Assembly (NCBI RefSeq): GCF_000213255.1
Contig: NC_015520.1
Span: 1-64,000, forward strand
DNA from: Mahella australiensis 50-1 BON
GTDB taxonomy: Bacteria > Bacillota > Clostridia > Mahellales > Mahellaceae
Direction: 5' to 3'
Length of the DNA stretch: 64,000 bases
Part shown: positions 1 through 11,639 of the stretch, one piece after another
Layout of the letters: every line of letters begins with the position of its first letter
Position numbering within the stretch: position 1 is the first letter of the stretch
Position numbers and translations under genes: made by a program
The notes under the pieces: model-generated
Database searches by the model: none
Told to the model about the DNA's origin: nothing
The model's input: the letters and a program-made list of their open reading frames with translations, nothing else

Positions 1-62
1 TAATTTATGTAAAATGGTAAAAAATATACTAATAGGAATAATAATCTTTGGGAGGACTTTTT

Positions 63-1445
63 ATGCATACACAAGCTGATGAAGTTTGGTATAAGGTGAT
101 AGCTGCTTTAAATGCCAGGCTAACACAAGTAAGCCTTAATTCGTGGCTTAAAAACGTAAAACCTATAGGCATATATGAGCATACACTGGTGCTAGCTGTG
201 TCGAATAAATTCCTTAAAACAATAGTAGAATCCAGATACAGCAATTACATATACGATGCTTTAAAGGATATCGCGCCTGAGATAAGCGATGTGGAGATAA
301 TGGTAGCTGTAGATGACGATATAGAAGAATATAAGGCCCAGATGACGCCAAACGATAATACGCCTGCAGATAATAAACAGGATACACCGAAAGACGAAGC
401 TTTATCAGCCATATCGCAAAACGATACTCTAAACCCTAAGTATACCTTTGATACATTCGTCATAGGCAACAGCAACCGTTTCGCCCACGCGGCATCTTTA
501 GCGGTAGCTGAAGCACCGGGTAAAGCCTATAATCCACTGTTCATATACGGAGGCGTGGGATTGGGCAAGACCCATCTTATGCACGCCATAGGCCACCGTA
601 TATTGGAGAATAATCCAGGAATAAGGCTGATGTATGTGACATCGGAAAAGTTCACCAATGAGCTGATAAATTCCATAAAGGATGATAGAAACGAGGTTTT
701 CAGAAACAAATACCGTAACATAGACGTACTGCTGATAGACGATATACAATTTATAGCCAATAAAGAGCGGACACAGGAGGAATTCTTCCATACATTCAAT
801 ACGCTGTATGAAACCAATCATCAAATAATAATATCCAGCGATAGACCGCCTAAGGATATACCCACACTGGAGGACAGGCTTCGCTCGCGTTTCGAATGGG
901 GCTTACTGGCCGATATACAGCCCCCAGATCTTGAAACGCGTATAGCTATACTGAGAAAAAAAGCCGATATGGAAAATATAAAGGTAGCCGACGACATATT
1001 GCTCTTTATAGCGCAACAGATACAATCGAACATACGAGAATTAGAAGGGGCACTTGTTAAAATCATGGCCTATGCATCGCTGAATGAACGAAATATAGAC
1101 ATAGATGTGGCCGGCGATGTGCTCAAAGACATAATAAAAGATGATCAACCCCAAAAGATAACGGTGGATAGAATACAAAAGATCGTCAGCAACTACTTTA
1201 ATATGAAGCCCGACGATTTTAAGGCTAAAAAGCGAAGCAGAGCGATATCATACCCTCGTCAGATAGCCATGTATCTCTGCCGCGAGATGACCGACCTATC
1301 ACTTCCTAAGATAGGCGAGGAATTCGGCGGCAGAGACCATACTACCGTTATACATGCTTGCGAGAAGATAATGGGTGATATGGAAAAAGAGCCGGAGATA
1401 AAACTGACCATAAACGAACTAAAGAAACGCATACAAAGCAACTAA
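63..1445 (+). CDS. dnaA: Chromosomal replication initiator protein DnaA
   Basis: Initiates replication by binding DnaA boxes at oriC and melting the origin. The 460-residue product has an N-terminal helicase-loading domain, a low-complexity linker (about residues 85-120), an AAA+ ATPase with Walker [16 protein letters not shown] and Walker B LLIDDIQF, and a C-terminal HTH containing the DnaA signature [12 protein letters not shown]. The ATG at 63 is chosen over the TTG at 48 because GGGAGGAC (50-57) sits at normal distance before it and would otherwise be inside the gene. It is the first gene in the window; oriC follows directly and dnaN comes next. Length and domain order are normal for the family. 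Confidence 0.99.
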   Translation: MHTQADEVWYKVIAALNARLTQVSLNSWLKNVKPIGIYEHTLVLAVSNKFLKTIVESRYSNYIYDALKDIAPEISDVEIMVAVDDDIEEYKAQMTPNDNTPADNKQDTPKDEALSAISQNDTLNPKYTFDTFVIGNSNRFAHAASLAVAEAPGKAYNPLFIYGGVGLGKTHLMHAIGHRILENNPGIRLMYVTSEKFTNELINSIKDDRNEVFRNKYRNIDVLLIDDIQFIANKERTQEEFFHTFNTLYETNHQIIISSDRPPKDIPTLEDRLRSRFEWGLLADIQPPDLETRIAILRKKADMENIKVADDILLFIAQQIQSNIRELEGALVKIMAYASLNERNIDIDVAGDVLKDIIKDDQPQKITVDRIQKIVSNYFNMKPDDFKAKKRSRAISYPRQIAMYLCREMTDLSLPKIGEEFGGRDHTTVIHACEKIMGDMEKEPEIKLTINELKKRIQSN

Positions 1446-1684
1446 AGTTATCAACATTATCCACATAATACATGTGGATAATCTGTTCGTTTATTATGGC
1501 AAACACTGGGCTATAAGCAATCTGTGGAGCATGTGCACAGCGTACATGACATATCCATAGAGCTATCAACATAAAAGATATGCTGTAACAGTGGTTGATA
1601 TGCGCTTATCCACAAATCAACAGCCCCTATTATTACTACTACTATTTAAATATATCTATCACACAGAAAAGAAGGAGAAAGATA
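1446..1684. other. oriC: Replication origin oriC (dnaA-dnaN intergenic)
   Basis: The spacer between dnaA and dnaN carries exact TTATCCACA DnaA boxes at 1457-1465 and 1606-1614 on the + strand and 1473-1481 on the - strand. Near-boxes TTATCAACA (1448-1456, abutting the next box) and CTATCAACA (1563-1571) are also present. After the last strong box comes a short G+C stretch (CAGCCCC, 1621-1627), then CTA/TTA triplets (1627-1644), then A+T-rich DNA (1645-1660). This order (box, G+C spacer, DnaA-trio, A+T-rich DNA) is that of the Bacillus basal unwinding system. The dnaN ribosome site (AAGGAG, 1672-1677) closes the region. Confidence 0.93.
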
Positions 1685-2800
1685 ATGATAATAACATGTG
1701 AAAAAGATGACTTGGTCAATGCATTGAGCATAGCAGAAAAAGCATTACCCTCAAAAACCATAATACCCATGTTAAACAACATTATAATAGAAACCGTTGA
1801 TGATGCTACACACTTAAAGTCTACTGATACTGAAATAAGTATAGATACAGTATTAAATGGAAATATAATAGATCAAGGGAGCGTTGCATTAAACGGTAGG
1901 CTATTTATAGATATAGCCAGGAGCTTACCTAAAGAGCAAGTGACTATCAAGGTAGATGACCATAATGAAGCCTCTATAAAATGCGGGCTGTCGGAAATAT
2001 CTATTAAAGGAATGGGGACAGTGGATTTTCCACAGTTGCCGGTTATCTCTAATGGTATGAGCTTTAATATAAGCAGTACAATATTTCGCGACATGATAAG
2101 GCAAACAGCGTTTTCCATAGCACCTCCAGATGATAACAGGGAGGTACTTACAGGAGAGCTTTTGAAATTCGAAAACGATGAGATAATGCTGGTATCAGTA
2201 GATGGTTACAGAATATCCATACGGTATGAAGAAATAAGCGAAATACCGGATCGTCAGTTCGAGGCTGTTATACCGGGTAAAGCACTCATGGAACTAATGA
2301 GGATACTGCCGCCCACTCAAGAAAATTTGAATATAAAGATAGATGACAAACGAGCTGCGTTCACTATAAACGGTACTGTAATGACTGCTCAGCTATTGAA
2401 CAGCAAATTTATAAACTATGAGGATATATTGCTACCGGAATTATCTGAAACCAAGACCACGATTACGGTCAACAGAGCCGACTTGTTGAGCGCTGCTGAA
2501 CGCGCTATGCTAGTAGCTAAAGAAGGGAAAAGTTCCTTGATCAAGCTGAGCATATCGGAACATGGAATGGTCCTCACATCAAATGCTGATATAGGTAAGG
2601 TACACGAGGATATCCCTATAGATATCAATGGTTCTGCTATAGAAATAGCATTTAACGGTCGGTATTTAACCGATCCGCTTAAAGTGGTAGATGATGAACA
2701 AGTATTGATGAAGTTTAATAGCGATGTAAGCCCATGCATAATAGAACCAGTAGATGGCAAAAGCTTTTTGTATTTGGTTTTGCCCGTAAGAATGGGATAA
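1685..2800 (+). CDS. dnaN: DNA polymerase III subunit beta (sliding clamp)
   Basis: Ring-shaped processivity clamp that tethers DNA polymerase III to DNA. The 371-residue product begins MIITCEKDDLVNALSIAEKA and has the three repeated clamp domains, ending with the conserved YLVLPVRMG tail typical of bacterial beta clamps. The ATG at 1685 follows AAGGAGAAAG; an upstream TTG at 1595 would extend the frame through the oriC trio repeats as an implausible poly-Tyr stretch and is rejected. It lies between oriC and recF, with only 12 bases to recF. The small S4-domain gene often found between dnaN and recF is absent. Confidence 0.98.
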   Translation: MIITCEKDDLVNALSIAEKALPSKTIIPMLNNIIIETVDDATHLKSTDTEISIDTVLNGNIIDQGSVALNGRLFIDIARSLPKEQVTIKVDDHNEASIKCGLSEISIKGMGTVDFPQLPVISNGMSFNISSTIFRDMIRQTAFSIAPPDDNREVLTGELLKFENDEIMLVSVDGYRISIRYEEISEIPDRQFEAVIPGKALMELMRILPPTQENLNIKIDDKRAAFTINGTVMTAQLLNSKFINYEDILLPELSETKTTITVNRADLLSAAERAMLVAKEGKSSLIKLSISEHGMVLTSNADIGKVHEDIPIDINGSAIEIAFNGRYLTDPLKVVDDEQVLMKFNSDVSPCIIEPVDGKSFLYLVLPVRMG

Positions 2801-2812
2801 GAGGTAAGGGTA

Positions 2813-3904
2813 TTGTATATTAAAGAATTAACGTTAACTGATTATAGAAACTACAATAACGTTAAGATAAACTTTAATATCGGCATAAATGTATTTTGGG
2901 GAGATAACGGTGCAGGCAAGACTAATATACTGGAGGCAATATATCTTACAAGTGCCGGCCGATCTCATAGGACCTCACGCGATAAAGATATGATAAGGCA
3001 AGGAGCACAAGATGCTTTCATAAACATCAAGGTTATCCGAAAGGATGGCGAGATTGATGTAAATATGATGATACCTCAAAACGGTTCTAAGCGTATAAAG
3101 GTCAATGGTAAATATATAAACCGTATAGCCCAATTGATGGGGATCGTAACCGCTGTTATATTCTCACCCGAAGACTTGAAATTGGTCAAAGAAGGACCGG
3201 AGGAGCGCAGGCGTTTCATAGATATATTTATATCCCAGATAAAACCGGATTATCTGTATAATCTCCAAAAATATTATAAAATCTTAGAAAACAGGAATAA
3301 GACGTTAAAGGATATAAAATACGGCCATGCATCGCGCGATCTCCTTGCCGTATGGAACGAACAATTAGCATATATAGGCACCGAGCTTTTGGAACAAAGA
3401 TTATATTTTGTGGATAAGATATGCGCCGAAGTCTCGGATATACATGAGTATATAACCGACCATAAAGAAAACTTGAAGTTAAGATATAAAAGTACATTAA
3501 GCCTTAGCGGCAATATAAAGCAAAACTTTATTAGCGCTTTAAATCAGCGGTTTGATGCAGATATTAATATGGGAACTACTACTATAGGCCCTCACAGGGA
3601 TGATATGATCATACTCGTAAATGACATGGACATGCGCTATTACGGATCGCAGGGCCAACAGAGGACGGCTGCGCTATCATTGAAGCTCGGGCAATTGGAG
3701 GTTACCGAAGATCTGATAGGTGAGTCTCCAGTGCTGCTTCTTGACGATGTTATGTCTGAGCTGGATATAATGAGGCAAAATATGCTGATGTCATATATGA
3801 AAAGATACCAGACCATGATGACATGTATCCGGAAATCGGATTATTTGGAGCAATATGATAAAAAAACATTCTTCTATGTCGAGAATGGACAGGTATCGAT
3901 ATAG
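2813..3904 (+). CDS. recF: DNA replication and repair protein RecF
   Basis: SMC-like ATPase that helps load RecA at gapped DNA and at stalled forks. The 363-residue protein shows Walker A GDNGAGKTNILEAIY near residue 30, the ABC-type signature region GSQGQQRTAALSLKLGQLE around residue 280, and Walker B PVLLLDDVMSELD around residue 305. The start is a TTG at 2813; the preceding GAGGTAAGGG overlaps the dnaN stop region, suggesting coupled translation with dnaN. No closer ATG fits the conserved N-terminus MYIKELTLTDYRNY. Normal family length. Confidence 0.97.
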   Translation: MYIKELTLTDYRNYNNVKINFNIGINVFWGDNGAGKTNILEAIYLTSAGRSHRTSRDKDMIRQGAQDAFINIKVIRKDGEIDVNMMIPQNGSKRIKVNGKYINRIAQLMGIVTAVIFSPEDLKLVKEGPEERRRFIDIFISQIKPDYLYNLQKYYKILENRNKTLKDIKYGHASRDLLAVWNEQLAYIGTELLEQRLYFVDKICAEVSDIHEYITDHKENLKLRYKSTLSLSGNIKQNFISALNQRFDADINMGTTTIGPHRDDMIILVNDMDMRYYGSQGQQRTAALSLKLGQLEVTEDLIGESPVLLLDDVMSELDIMRQNMLMSYMKRYQTMMTCIRKSDYLEQYDKKTFFYVENGQVSI

Positions 3905-3908
3905 CATG

Positions 3909-3938
3909 TTGGCTATAAAGGCGCTGATGTGGTATAAT
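3909..3938 (+). promoter_or_regulatory. Probable promoter for remB-gyrB
   Basis: TTGGCT (3909-3914) and TATAAT (3933-3938) are 18 bases apart, and the -10 is extended by TG (TGGTATAAT). It sits in the short gap after recF, just before the remB ribosome site. Seen by eye only. Confidence 0.5.
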
Positions 3939-3967
3939 AATACTAGCGCTTATTAAGGAGAAATGCC

Positions 3968-6165
<2,198 letters not shown>

Positions 6166-6193
6166 ACCGGGCAATTGCCCGGTTAATTTTTTA
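6166..6193 (+). terminator. Rho-independent terminator after gyrB
   Basis: ACCGGGCAATTGCCCGGTT forms a compact G+C hairpin directly after the gyrB stop and is followed by a T-rich tract. It ends the dnaN-recF-remB-gyrB run. Confidence 0.88.
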
Positions 6194-6220
6194 TTAATCT
6201 GTGTAATAATTTCTTAATAT

Positions 6221-6248
6221 TTGCTTAATAATTAGTAAAACGTACAAT
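6221..6248 (+). promoter_or_regulatory. Probable promoter of the riboswitch transcript
   Basis: TTGCTT (6221-6226) and TACAAT (6243-6248) are 16 bases apart, placed upstream of the c-di-AMP riboswitch so that transcription would start near 6255. Confidence 0.5.
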
Positions 6249-6339
6249 ACGTGAGATAAATGAAGATAATCGACTTAAACGACCGGATTTGAGCTTTGAC
6301 GAGCTATAAACGGAGTAATATAATAATATGCGTTGAGTA

Positions 6340-6467
6340 AAAAAACGACTGGCTGAATCCCTGCCTATAGCAGGGTACGGGGGAACTTTTGGTGGGGTGA
6401 ATCCTTTTAATAGGTAGGGAATCCTTCGTTCCCGAACCCGTCAACTAACCTCGGAAGCGAAATAACG
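6340..6467 (+). ncRNA. c-di-AMP riboswitch (ydaO/yuaA type)
   Basis: The segment contains the conserved blocks of the ydaO-yuaA class in order: GGCTGAATCC, ACGGGGGAAC, GGGGTGAATCC, GGTAGGGAATCCTTCG, CCCGAACCCGTCAACTAACC and TCGGAAGCG. In this class c-di-AMP binding usually turns expression off, and cell-wall hydrolases are frequent targets, which fits the secreted NlpC/P60 enzyme immediately downstream. The exact 5' edge of the aptamer is uncertain; the leader from about 6255 may contribute. No clear intrinsic terminator lies between it and the gene, so control may be at the level of translation or by a less obvious structure. Confidence 0.93.
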
Positions 6468-6491
6468 TAGGAGGAGTTGTGTTCAACGCAA

Positions 6492-7406
6492 ATGAATGAT
6501 TATAAGAAAGCTGTGGCGGCAGCTATTATAAGCGCAGGTTTTATTTTCAGCAGCGTTTTTGGTACAAGCGCTATGGCTGCATCACAAGGTACAGTGACCG
6601 GAAGCGGCGTTCGCCTTCGATCCAAGCCAAGTACATCTTCGAGTATATTGACCAACGCTTATAAAGGCGATAAAGTTACGGTAAAAGATAAAAGTGGCAA
6701 CTGGTACAATGTGGTTTTTAACGGCAAGGCAGGATGGATGTCTGCGGATTACATAAAGATATCATCGGGTAGTATTGCAACGGCATCTCGTGGGAATACT
6801 GCGGTAGCTCCAGGCTGGGTAACAGCCAACGGCGGTTTAATACTGCGTAAATCTCCGAGCACATCGGGCGCAAGAATAACGGTTATGCCCAAAGGAAGCC
6901 AAGTGACTGTATTATCTGAGGAAAATGGTTGGAGTCAGGTGAAATACGGCAATTATAGCGGATGGGCATCTTCGAAGTACATAACGAAAACCAAGCCTGT
7001 TTCTAATGTTACATCTTCATCGCGTTCATCTTCGATTTCATCGCAGATAGTAGCTTTTGCCGAACAGCAATTGGGCAAGCCCTATGTGCATGGTGCGGCA
7101 GGGCCGAACGCTTTCGATTGTTCGGGTCTTACATATTATATATACAAAAAATTCGGATATTCCATACCACGTACATCTGACGGTCAGGGTTTCGGCAGCT
7201 ATGCCCCCACCGTGGCCAAAAGCGATTTGCAGCCCGGTGATTTGATAGTATTCAAGAGCAGCGGCAGCGGTTATCATATGGGTATATACATAGGCGGCAA
7301 TGAGTTTATACATTCACCAAATCCTGGTCGCAAGGTAGCAATAAATAGCTTAAATGAGTCATGGTATAAGAGCCATTACATACAAGCTAAAAGGGTTGTA
7401 AGATAA
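6492..7406 (+). CDS. Secreted SH3b-NlpC/P60 peptidoglycan hydrolase
   Basis: Predicted cell-wall endopeptidase. The 304-residue product has a signal peptide ending near TSAMAA, two bacterial SH3 domains (about residues 35-90 and 110-165; each with GxxVTVxxxxxxWxxVxxxxxxGW), a Ser-rich linker, and a C-terminal NlpC/P60 domain with the catalytic Cys in AFDCSGLTYY and the His in YHMGIYIGG. The ATG at 6492 is used, although AGGAGGAG ends at 6476, giving a long 15-base spacing; a TTG at 6477 touches the ribosome site and is less likely. It is controlled by the c-di-AMP riboswitch upstream and separated from gyrA by a terminator. Its location between gyrB and gyrA is unusual. Confidence 0.94.
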   Translation: MNDYKKAVAAAIISAGFIFSSVFGTSAMAASQGTVTGSGVRLRSKPSTSSSILTNAYKGDKVTVKDKSGNWYNVVFNGKAGWMSADYIKISSGSIATASRGNTAVAPGWVTANGGLILRKSPSTSGARITVMPKGSQVTVLSEENGWSQVKYGNYSGWASSKYITKTKPVSNVTSSSRSSSISSQIVAFAEQQLGKPYVHGAAGPNAFDCSGLTYYIYKKFGYSIPRTSDGQGFGSYAPTVAKSDLQPGDLIVFKSSGSGYHMGIYIGGNEFIHSPNPGRKVAINSLNESWYKSHYIQAKRVVR

Positions 7407-7421
7407 GAAGTATAATAGCAA

Positions 7422-7457
7422 AGCGGTGAGCGATGATCAAAGCTCGCCGCTTTTTTA
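7422..7457 (+). terminator. Terminator after NlpC/P60 gene
   Basis: AGCGGTGAGC and GCTCGCCGCT are complementary arms around a short loop, followed by TTTTTT. Confidence 0.9.
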
Positions 7458-7512
7458 TGCGAAAATATGATATAATATATAGAAGAGTATGCAAACATAT
7501 GGAGGAATATAG

Positions 7513-9942
7513 ATGCCCGAAGAAGAACAAACAAAGGTTATAGAGGTAAATCTCGAAGAAGAGATGAAACATTCATACATAGATTATGCTATGAGCGTCA
7601 TAGTGGGTAGAGCACTGCCTGATGTGCGCGACGGTTTAAAACCGGTGCACCGTCGCATACTTTATGCTATGAACGAATTGGGGCTGATGCCCGATAAGCC
7701 ATACAGAAAATCGGCCAGGATAGTCGGTGACGTGCTCGGAAAGTATCATCCGCACGGCGAAGCTGCGGTTTACGATAGCATGGTGCGTATGGCACAGGAT
7801 TTCAGCATGAGATATCCATTAGTAGACGGACATGGCAACTTCGGATCAATAGACAATGATCCTCCGGCGGCTATGCGTTATACCGAGGCACGCCTATCGC
7901 GTCTGGCTATGGAGATGCTCACCGATATAGATAAAGAAACCGTCGACTTTATACCGAATTTCGATGAAACACTAAAAGAACCGGTTGTATTGCCTTCGCG
8001 TTTTCCCAACCTTCTGGTCAACGGTTCAGCCGGTATAGCTGTGGGCATGGCCACCAATATACCGCCGCACAATCTTAAAGAAACCATAGATGCGGCTATA
8101 AAGGTAATAGATGATCCCGATATATCCATAGACGAATTGATGAAAACACTTAAAGGGCCGGATTTCCCTACCGGCGGCATTATAATGGGAAGAGACGGGA
8201 TAAAACAGGCATATCATACCGGTCGCGGCAGAATAAAGGTAAGGGGAAAAACATCTATAGAACCTTTACCCGGCGGAAGATCGCGCATAATAGTAACCGA
8301 GATACCATATCAGGTCACCAAGGCTGATCTCGTTGTACAGATAGCTAATTTGGTAAAAGATAAAAAGATAGACGGAATAGCTGATATAAGGGACGAATCC
8401 GATAAAGAGGGCATGCGCATCGCCATAGATTTAAAGCGGGATGTAAACCCAAATGTCGTGTTAAATCTGTTATATAAGCATACGCGCCTGGAAGATACAT
8501 TCGGCATCATCATGCTGGCTTTGGTCGATAATCAGCCTAAAGTACTCAATATAAAGCAGATGTTCTATTACTATATAGACCATCAAAAAGACGTCATAGT
8601 AAGGCGTAGCCGATACGATCTAGAAAAAGCCGAAGCTAGAGCTCACATACTGGAAGGTCTACGCATAGCGTTGGATCATATAGACGCCATCGTAGCGCTT
8701 ATACGTTCGTCCAAGACAGACCAAATAGCCAAAGAAGCGTTGATGTCTCAGTTTAATCTGTCGGATAAACAAGCCCAGGCTATATTGGATATGAGGCTCA
8801 GGCGTTTGACCGGATTGGAAAGGGATAAAATAGAAGAAGAATATGCTCAGCTTATGAGCACCATAGAATACTTACGCCGTGTGTTATCCGATGAGGGCAT
8901 GGTATATAAGATAATAAAGGACGAGCTTAAAACTATACGCAATAAATACGGCGATGACAGGCGTACTCAGATAAGCAGTAAAGCCGACGAAATGGAAATA
9001 GAGGATTTGATACAGGACGAAGAAGTGGCCATAACCCTAACTCATTTCGGTTACATAAAACGCTTGCCGTTGGATACTTATAAATCCCAGCGGCGCGGCG
9101 GTAAGGGTATAACCGGCATGCAGACCAGGGACGAGGATTTTGTTGAGCACATATTTGTTACCTCTACGCATAGCTATATGCTGTTTTTTACTAATAAAGG
9201 GAAGGTATACATGATGCGCGCATATGATGTGCCGGAGGCAGGTCGGCAGGCCAAAGGTACAGCTATAATAAACCTCTTGAACTTGTCAGGAGGTGAAAAG
9301 ATAAGTGCCGTCATACCTATAAGGCATATAGATGACGAAAAGTACCTTATAATGACTACGCGGGAAGGTTATATAAAGAAAACATCGATAGAAGAATACG
9401 ATAATATCCATAAAAATGGTCTTATGGCCATAGGCCTCGGCGAAGGCGATGAGCTGATAGGCGTTGAACTGACCAACGGCGAGAATGAGGTTATCATAAG
9501 CACGAAAGAGGGAATGGCCATCCGCTTCCCGGAGGATGATGTGCGGTCCATGGGCAGAACCGCCCGTGGAGTCAAGGCTATAAAGCTCAATCAGGGCGAT
9601 AAAGTGATAGATATGGAACTGGTAGATGAATCCGCAGACCTTCTTATGGTAAGCGAAAACGGCTACGGCAAGCGTACGCCGCTTAAAGAGTACAGAAGCC
9701 AAAGTCGCGGTGGTAAAGGTATTATCACCATGAAGATTACTGAGAAGACCGGACCGCTGGCAGCTATAAAAGTGGTGCATGAAGACGATGAGATAATGAT
9801 GGTAACGTCTGACGGTATCATAATACGCCTGGAAGTCAAGGGTATACCGGTACAGGGGCGCAATACCCAGGGCGTGACATTAATGAAGGTGGAAAACGGT
9901 CAGAGAATAGTTTCTCTTGCGAAGTTTGAAAGCGAGGACTGA
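7513..9942 (+). CDS. gyrA: DNA gyrase subunit A
   Basis: Breakage-reunion subunit of gyrase. The 809-residue protein starts [20 protein letters not shown] and contains the winged-helix core with the quinolone-resistance region ([20 protein letters not shown]) including the catalytic Tyr in [11 protein letters not shown], the coiled-coil arm, and a C-terminal beta-pinwheel made of repeated blades. The GyrA box QRRGGKGI is present at the start of the pinwheel, which distinguishes gyrase from ParC. The ATG at 7513 follows GGAGG (7501-7505), with TATAAT at 7471-7476 upstream. A G+C hairpin closes the gene. Confidence 0.99.
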   Translation: MPEEEQTKVIEVNLEEEMKHSYIDYAMSVIVGRALPDVRDGLKPVHRRILYAMNELGLMPDKPYRKSARIVGDVLGKYHPHGEAAVYDSMVRMAQDFSMRYPLVDGHGNFGSIDNDPPAAMRYTEARLSRLAMEMLTDIDKETVDFIPNFDETLKEPVVLPSRFPNLLVNGSAGIAVGMATNIPPHNLKETIDAAIKVIDDPDISIDELMKTLKGPDFPTGGIIMGRDGIKQAYHTGRGRIKVRGKTSIEPLPGGRSRIIVTEIPYQVTKADLVVQIANLVKDKKIDGIADIRDESDKEGMRIAIDLKRDVNPNVVLNLLYKHTRLEDTFGIIMLALVDNQPKVLNIKQMFYYYIDHQKDVIVRRSRYDLEKAEARAHILEGLRIALDHIDAIVALIRSSKTDQIAKEALMSQFNLSDKQAQAILDMRLRRLTGLERDKIEEEYAQLMSTIEYLRRVLSDEGMVYKIIKDELKTIRNKYGDDRRTQISSKADEMEIEDLIQDEEVAITLTHFGYIKRLPLDTYKSQRRGGKGITGMQTRDEDFVEHIFVTSTHSYMLFFTNKGKVYMMRAYDVPEAGRQAKGTAIINLLNLSGGEKISAVIPIRHIDDEKYLIMTTREGYIKKTSIEEYDNIHKNGLMAIGLGEGDELIGVELTNGENEVIISTKEGMAIRFPEDDVRSMGRTARGVKAIKLNQGDKVIDMELVDESADLLMVSENGYGKRTPLKEYRSQSRGGKGIITMKITEKTGPLAAIKVVHEDDEIMMVTSDGIIIRLEVKGIPVQGRNTQGVTLMKVENGQRIVSLAKFESED

Positions 9943-9943
9943 T

Positions 9944-9976
9944 AAAAAGCCGCGGGATCAAACCCGCGGCTTTTTA
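9944..9976. terminator. Bidirectional terminator, gyrA / bacteriohemerythrin
   Basis: GCCGCGGG and CCCGCGGC arms (9949-9956, 9963-9970) are flanked by A and T runs on both sides, so the hairpin can end both the + strand gyrA and the convergent - strand gene. Confidence 0.92.
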
Positions 9977-9984
9977 TTACAGCA

Positions 9985-10389
9985 CTACATTTTTGTTTTT
10001 AAAAATCCACCCAATGCTTTGTCGGTATTGCCTATGTGATTTATAAGCCAATCGACTACTGTGCGGTTGGTTAGCAGCACTAGCTGTATACCGGGGCCTT
10101 CGCTTTCGAATTTCTTCTTGAGCTCACTGAAGCTATCGATAAAGCCATCATGCATAGCTTTATGTGCATCGTAATCCGGATAGCCGTATTGTTGCATGTA
10201 TCTTTCTTCGGCGCCAAAATGCGTAACCACATAATCGCCGAGGAAATCTATTATTTCACCTACGACCTGTTTGCCCTTGCCTTGATTACAGGCATCGAGA
10301 AGAGCATTAACCCTGCTGAAAAGTTCTTTATGCTGATTGTCAATTTCATCAATGCCCACCGACAGTGACTGATCCCACTGTATAGCCAT
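9985..10389 (-). CDS. Bacteriohemerythrin
   Basis: A single-domain, 134-residue hemerythrin that binds O2 at a non-heme di-iron centre; in anaerobes such proteins are thought to store, sense or scavenge oxygen. The expected iron ligands are visible in order: IDNQHKELF, THFGAEERYM, DAHKAMHDGF and the C-terminal NHIGNTD. The N-terminal QWDQSLSVGIDEID is typical. The start codon is preceded on the minus strand by AAAGGGGGA. It converges with gyrA and may share a transcript with the small membrane protein upstream. Confidence 0.95.
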   Translation of the reverse strand: MAIQWDQSLSVGIDEIDNQHKELFSRVNALLDACNQGKGKQVVGEIIDFLGDYVVTHFGAEERYMQQYGYPDYDAHKAMHDGFIDSFSELKKKFESEGPGIQLVLLTNRTVVDWLINHIGNTDKALGGFLKTKM

Positions 10390-10408
10390 TGAAATCCCCC
10401 TTTCCGTA

Positions 10409-10678
10409 TTAATTTTCTGTACTCTCCTGATATTTTTTATTGCGTATATATAGCAATATGTCTATAGCTACCATGATACTGTTAATTATATAGAGTATTA
10501 TGACGTTATCGTAGTTATAGAAAATCTTATGCAATATTCCGGACATATATCCGGCCAGCAAAAGCACCGAAAATATCAGACTTTTTCCGGCGGTAGACCT
10601 GGATTTATACGACCTATAAATGGAAAAAGGCCACGCTGCTCCAAAGCAAAGCAGCATAATTGACTCAAATATACTCAC
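10409..10678 (-). CDS. Small PQ-loop-like membrane protein
   Basis: An 89-residue hypothetical protein with three hydrophobic segments (about residues 3-17, 34-50, 60-78) separated by charged loops, including SYKSRSTAGKS after the first. This layout resembles SemiSWEET/PQ-loop half-transporters found in clostridia, but the match is by memory and no PQ motif is evident. It lies 19 bases upstream of the bacteriohemerythrin gene on the same strand and may be co-transcribed. Function is unknown. Confidence 0.72.
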   Translation of the reverse strand: MSIFESIMLLCFGAAWPFSIYRSYKSRSTAGKSLIFSVLLLAGYMSGILHKIFYNYDNVIILYIINSIMVAIDILLYIRNKKYQESTEN

Positions 10679-10872
10679 TTATGTATGCACCTCTCTATAG
10701 ATGATATTTTAGCATCTGTTCACGATAATTGCAAATATCAATCGCTAACCTTCAATTCGTAATATATGGCTCAAACGAGCGTAGTCTTTATATCACTGCA
10801 TGCGCTGAATCTGTTATATTAGCAACCTATCTGGCATGAAAAAAGTTAAATCATATGGAAAGAGCAAAAACC

Positions 10873-11583
10873 ATGTTCAAAAACAAAATATTTATAGTAA
10901 TCGTTGTTGTAGCCGTGGCTTTAGCAGGTATAGGCACCTGGTATGCATATGACCGCCACCAGGCGGCGTTAGCAGCCGAGAAAGCACAACAGGAGGCACT
11001 GGCTAAAGCCGAAGCGGAGAAGAAAGCTGCCGAAGAAGCCAAGGCAGCAGAGAAAAGAGAGCCCTATTCTCTGGAAGAGCAGTACGCCAATGTAGAAAAA
11101 CTTGATGAAAGCCAGTTGTCCGACAAGGATAAAGCGGCTATAGAAGCCCTTCACAAAAAATACGGGCCGGAAATGGACGCTATCACAAAGCTCATAACCG
11201 ACTACAACAGAGTGCAAAACAGCAGAAATTACCGTACAATGACAGGCCTTGAGGGGACCGAGTATATGATACTCGGCACGGAGTTTTACAAATGGTCTAC
11301 AAGCCCTGAAACAGTAGCCGACATAAAGAAAATATACCAAGACAAGAAGCTTGTTAAATAATTTGACGGCGTCAATATAACGTATCTCGTGTTTACCACG
11401 CCTGATTTTTCCACAACTGTCGACAACCCCGAAAACCCCGAATATGCATATGCCGAAGGCGAAAACATTACTCATCACGTAGAGCCGGCTGAAACTAAAC
11501 CAACTACTGGTCCTGCCTGGGCTGTGGGAGTTAAAAAAGTAAACGGCCAATGGAGGATATACGCTGAAAAAAGTCTCGATTAG
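10873..11583 (+). pseudogene. Exported coiled-coil protein gene with in-frame TAA
   Basis: One reading frame spans this interval but is cut by a TAA at 11359-11361. The first part (162 codons from ATG 10873; an ATG at 10855 is an alternative) has an N-terminal membrane anchor (KIFIVIVVVAVALAGIGTWYA) and an Ala/Glu/Lys-rich coiled coil. After the stop the same frame runs on for 73 codons (FDGVNITYLVFTTPDFSTTV to the TAG at 11581), with a domain-like pattern ending in GVKKVNGQWRIYAEK. The coherent sequence on both sides suggests one roughly 240-residue protein broken by a nonsense mutation, or read through. A GTG at 11389 has no ribosome site. The family is not recognised. Confidence 0.65.
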
Positions 11584-11593
11584 ATTTAATCAA

Positions 11594-11621
11594 AACCCCG
11601 CGAGGGGTTATTTTTTTTATT
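11594..11621 (+). terminator. Terminator
   Basis: AACCCC-GCGA-GGGGTT hairpin followed by a T-rich run right after the interrupted gene. Confidence 0.88.
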
Positions 11622-11639
11622 ATTTTTGGAGGTGTTTTT

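Noticed and set aside
1595-1684. N-terminal extension of dnaN from a TTG
   Set aside because: It would translate oriC and the trio repeats as poly-Tyr; the ATG at 1685 has the ribosome site.
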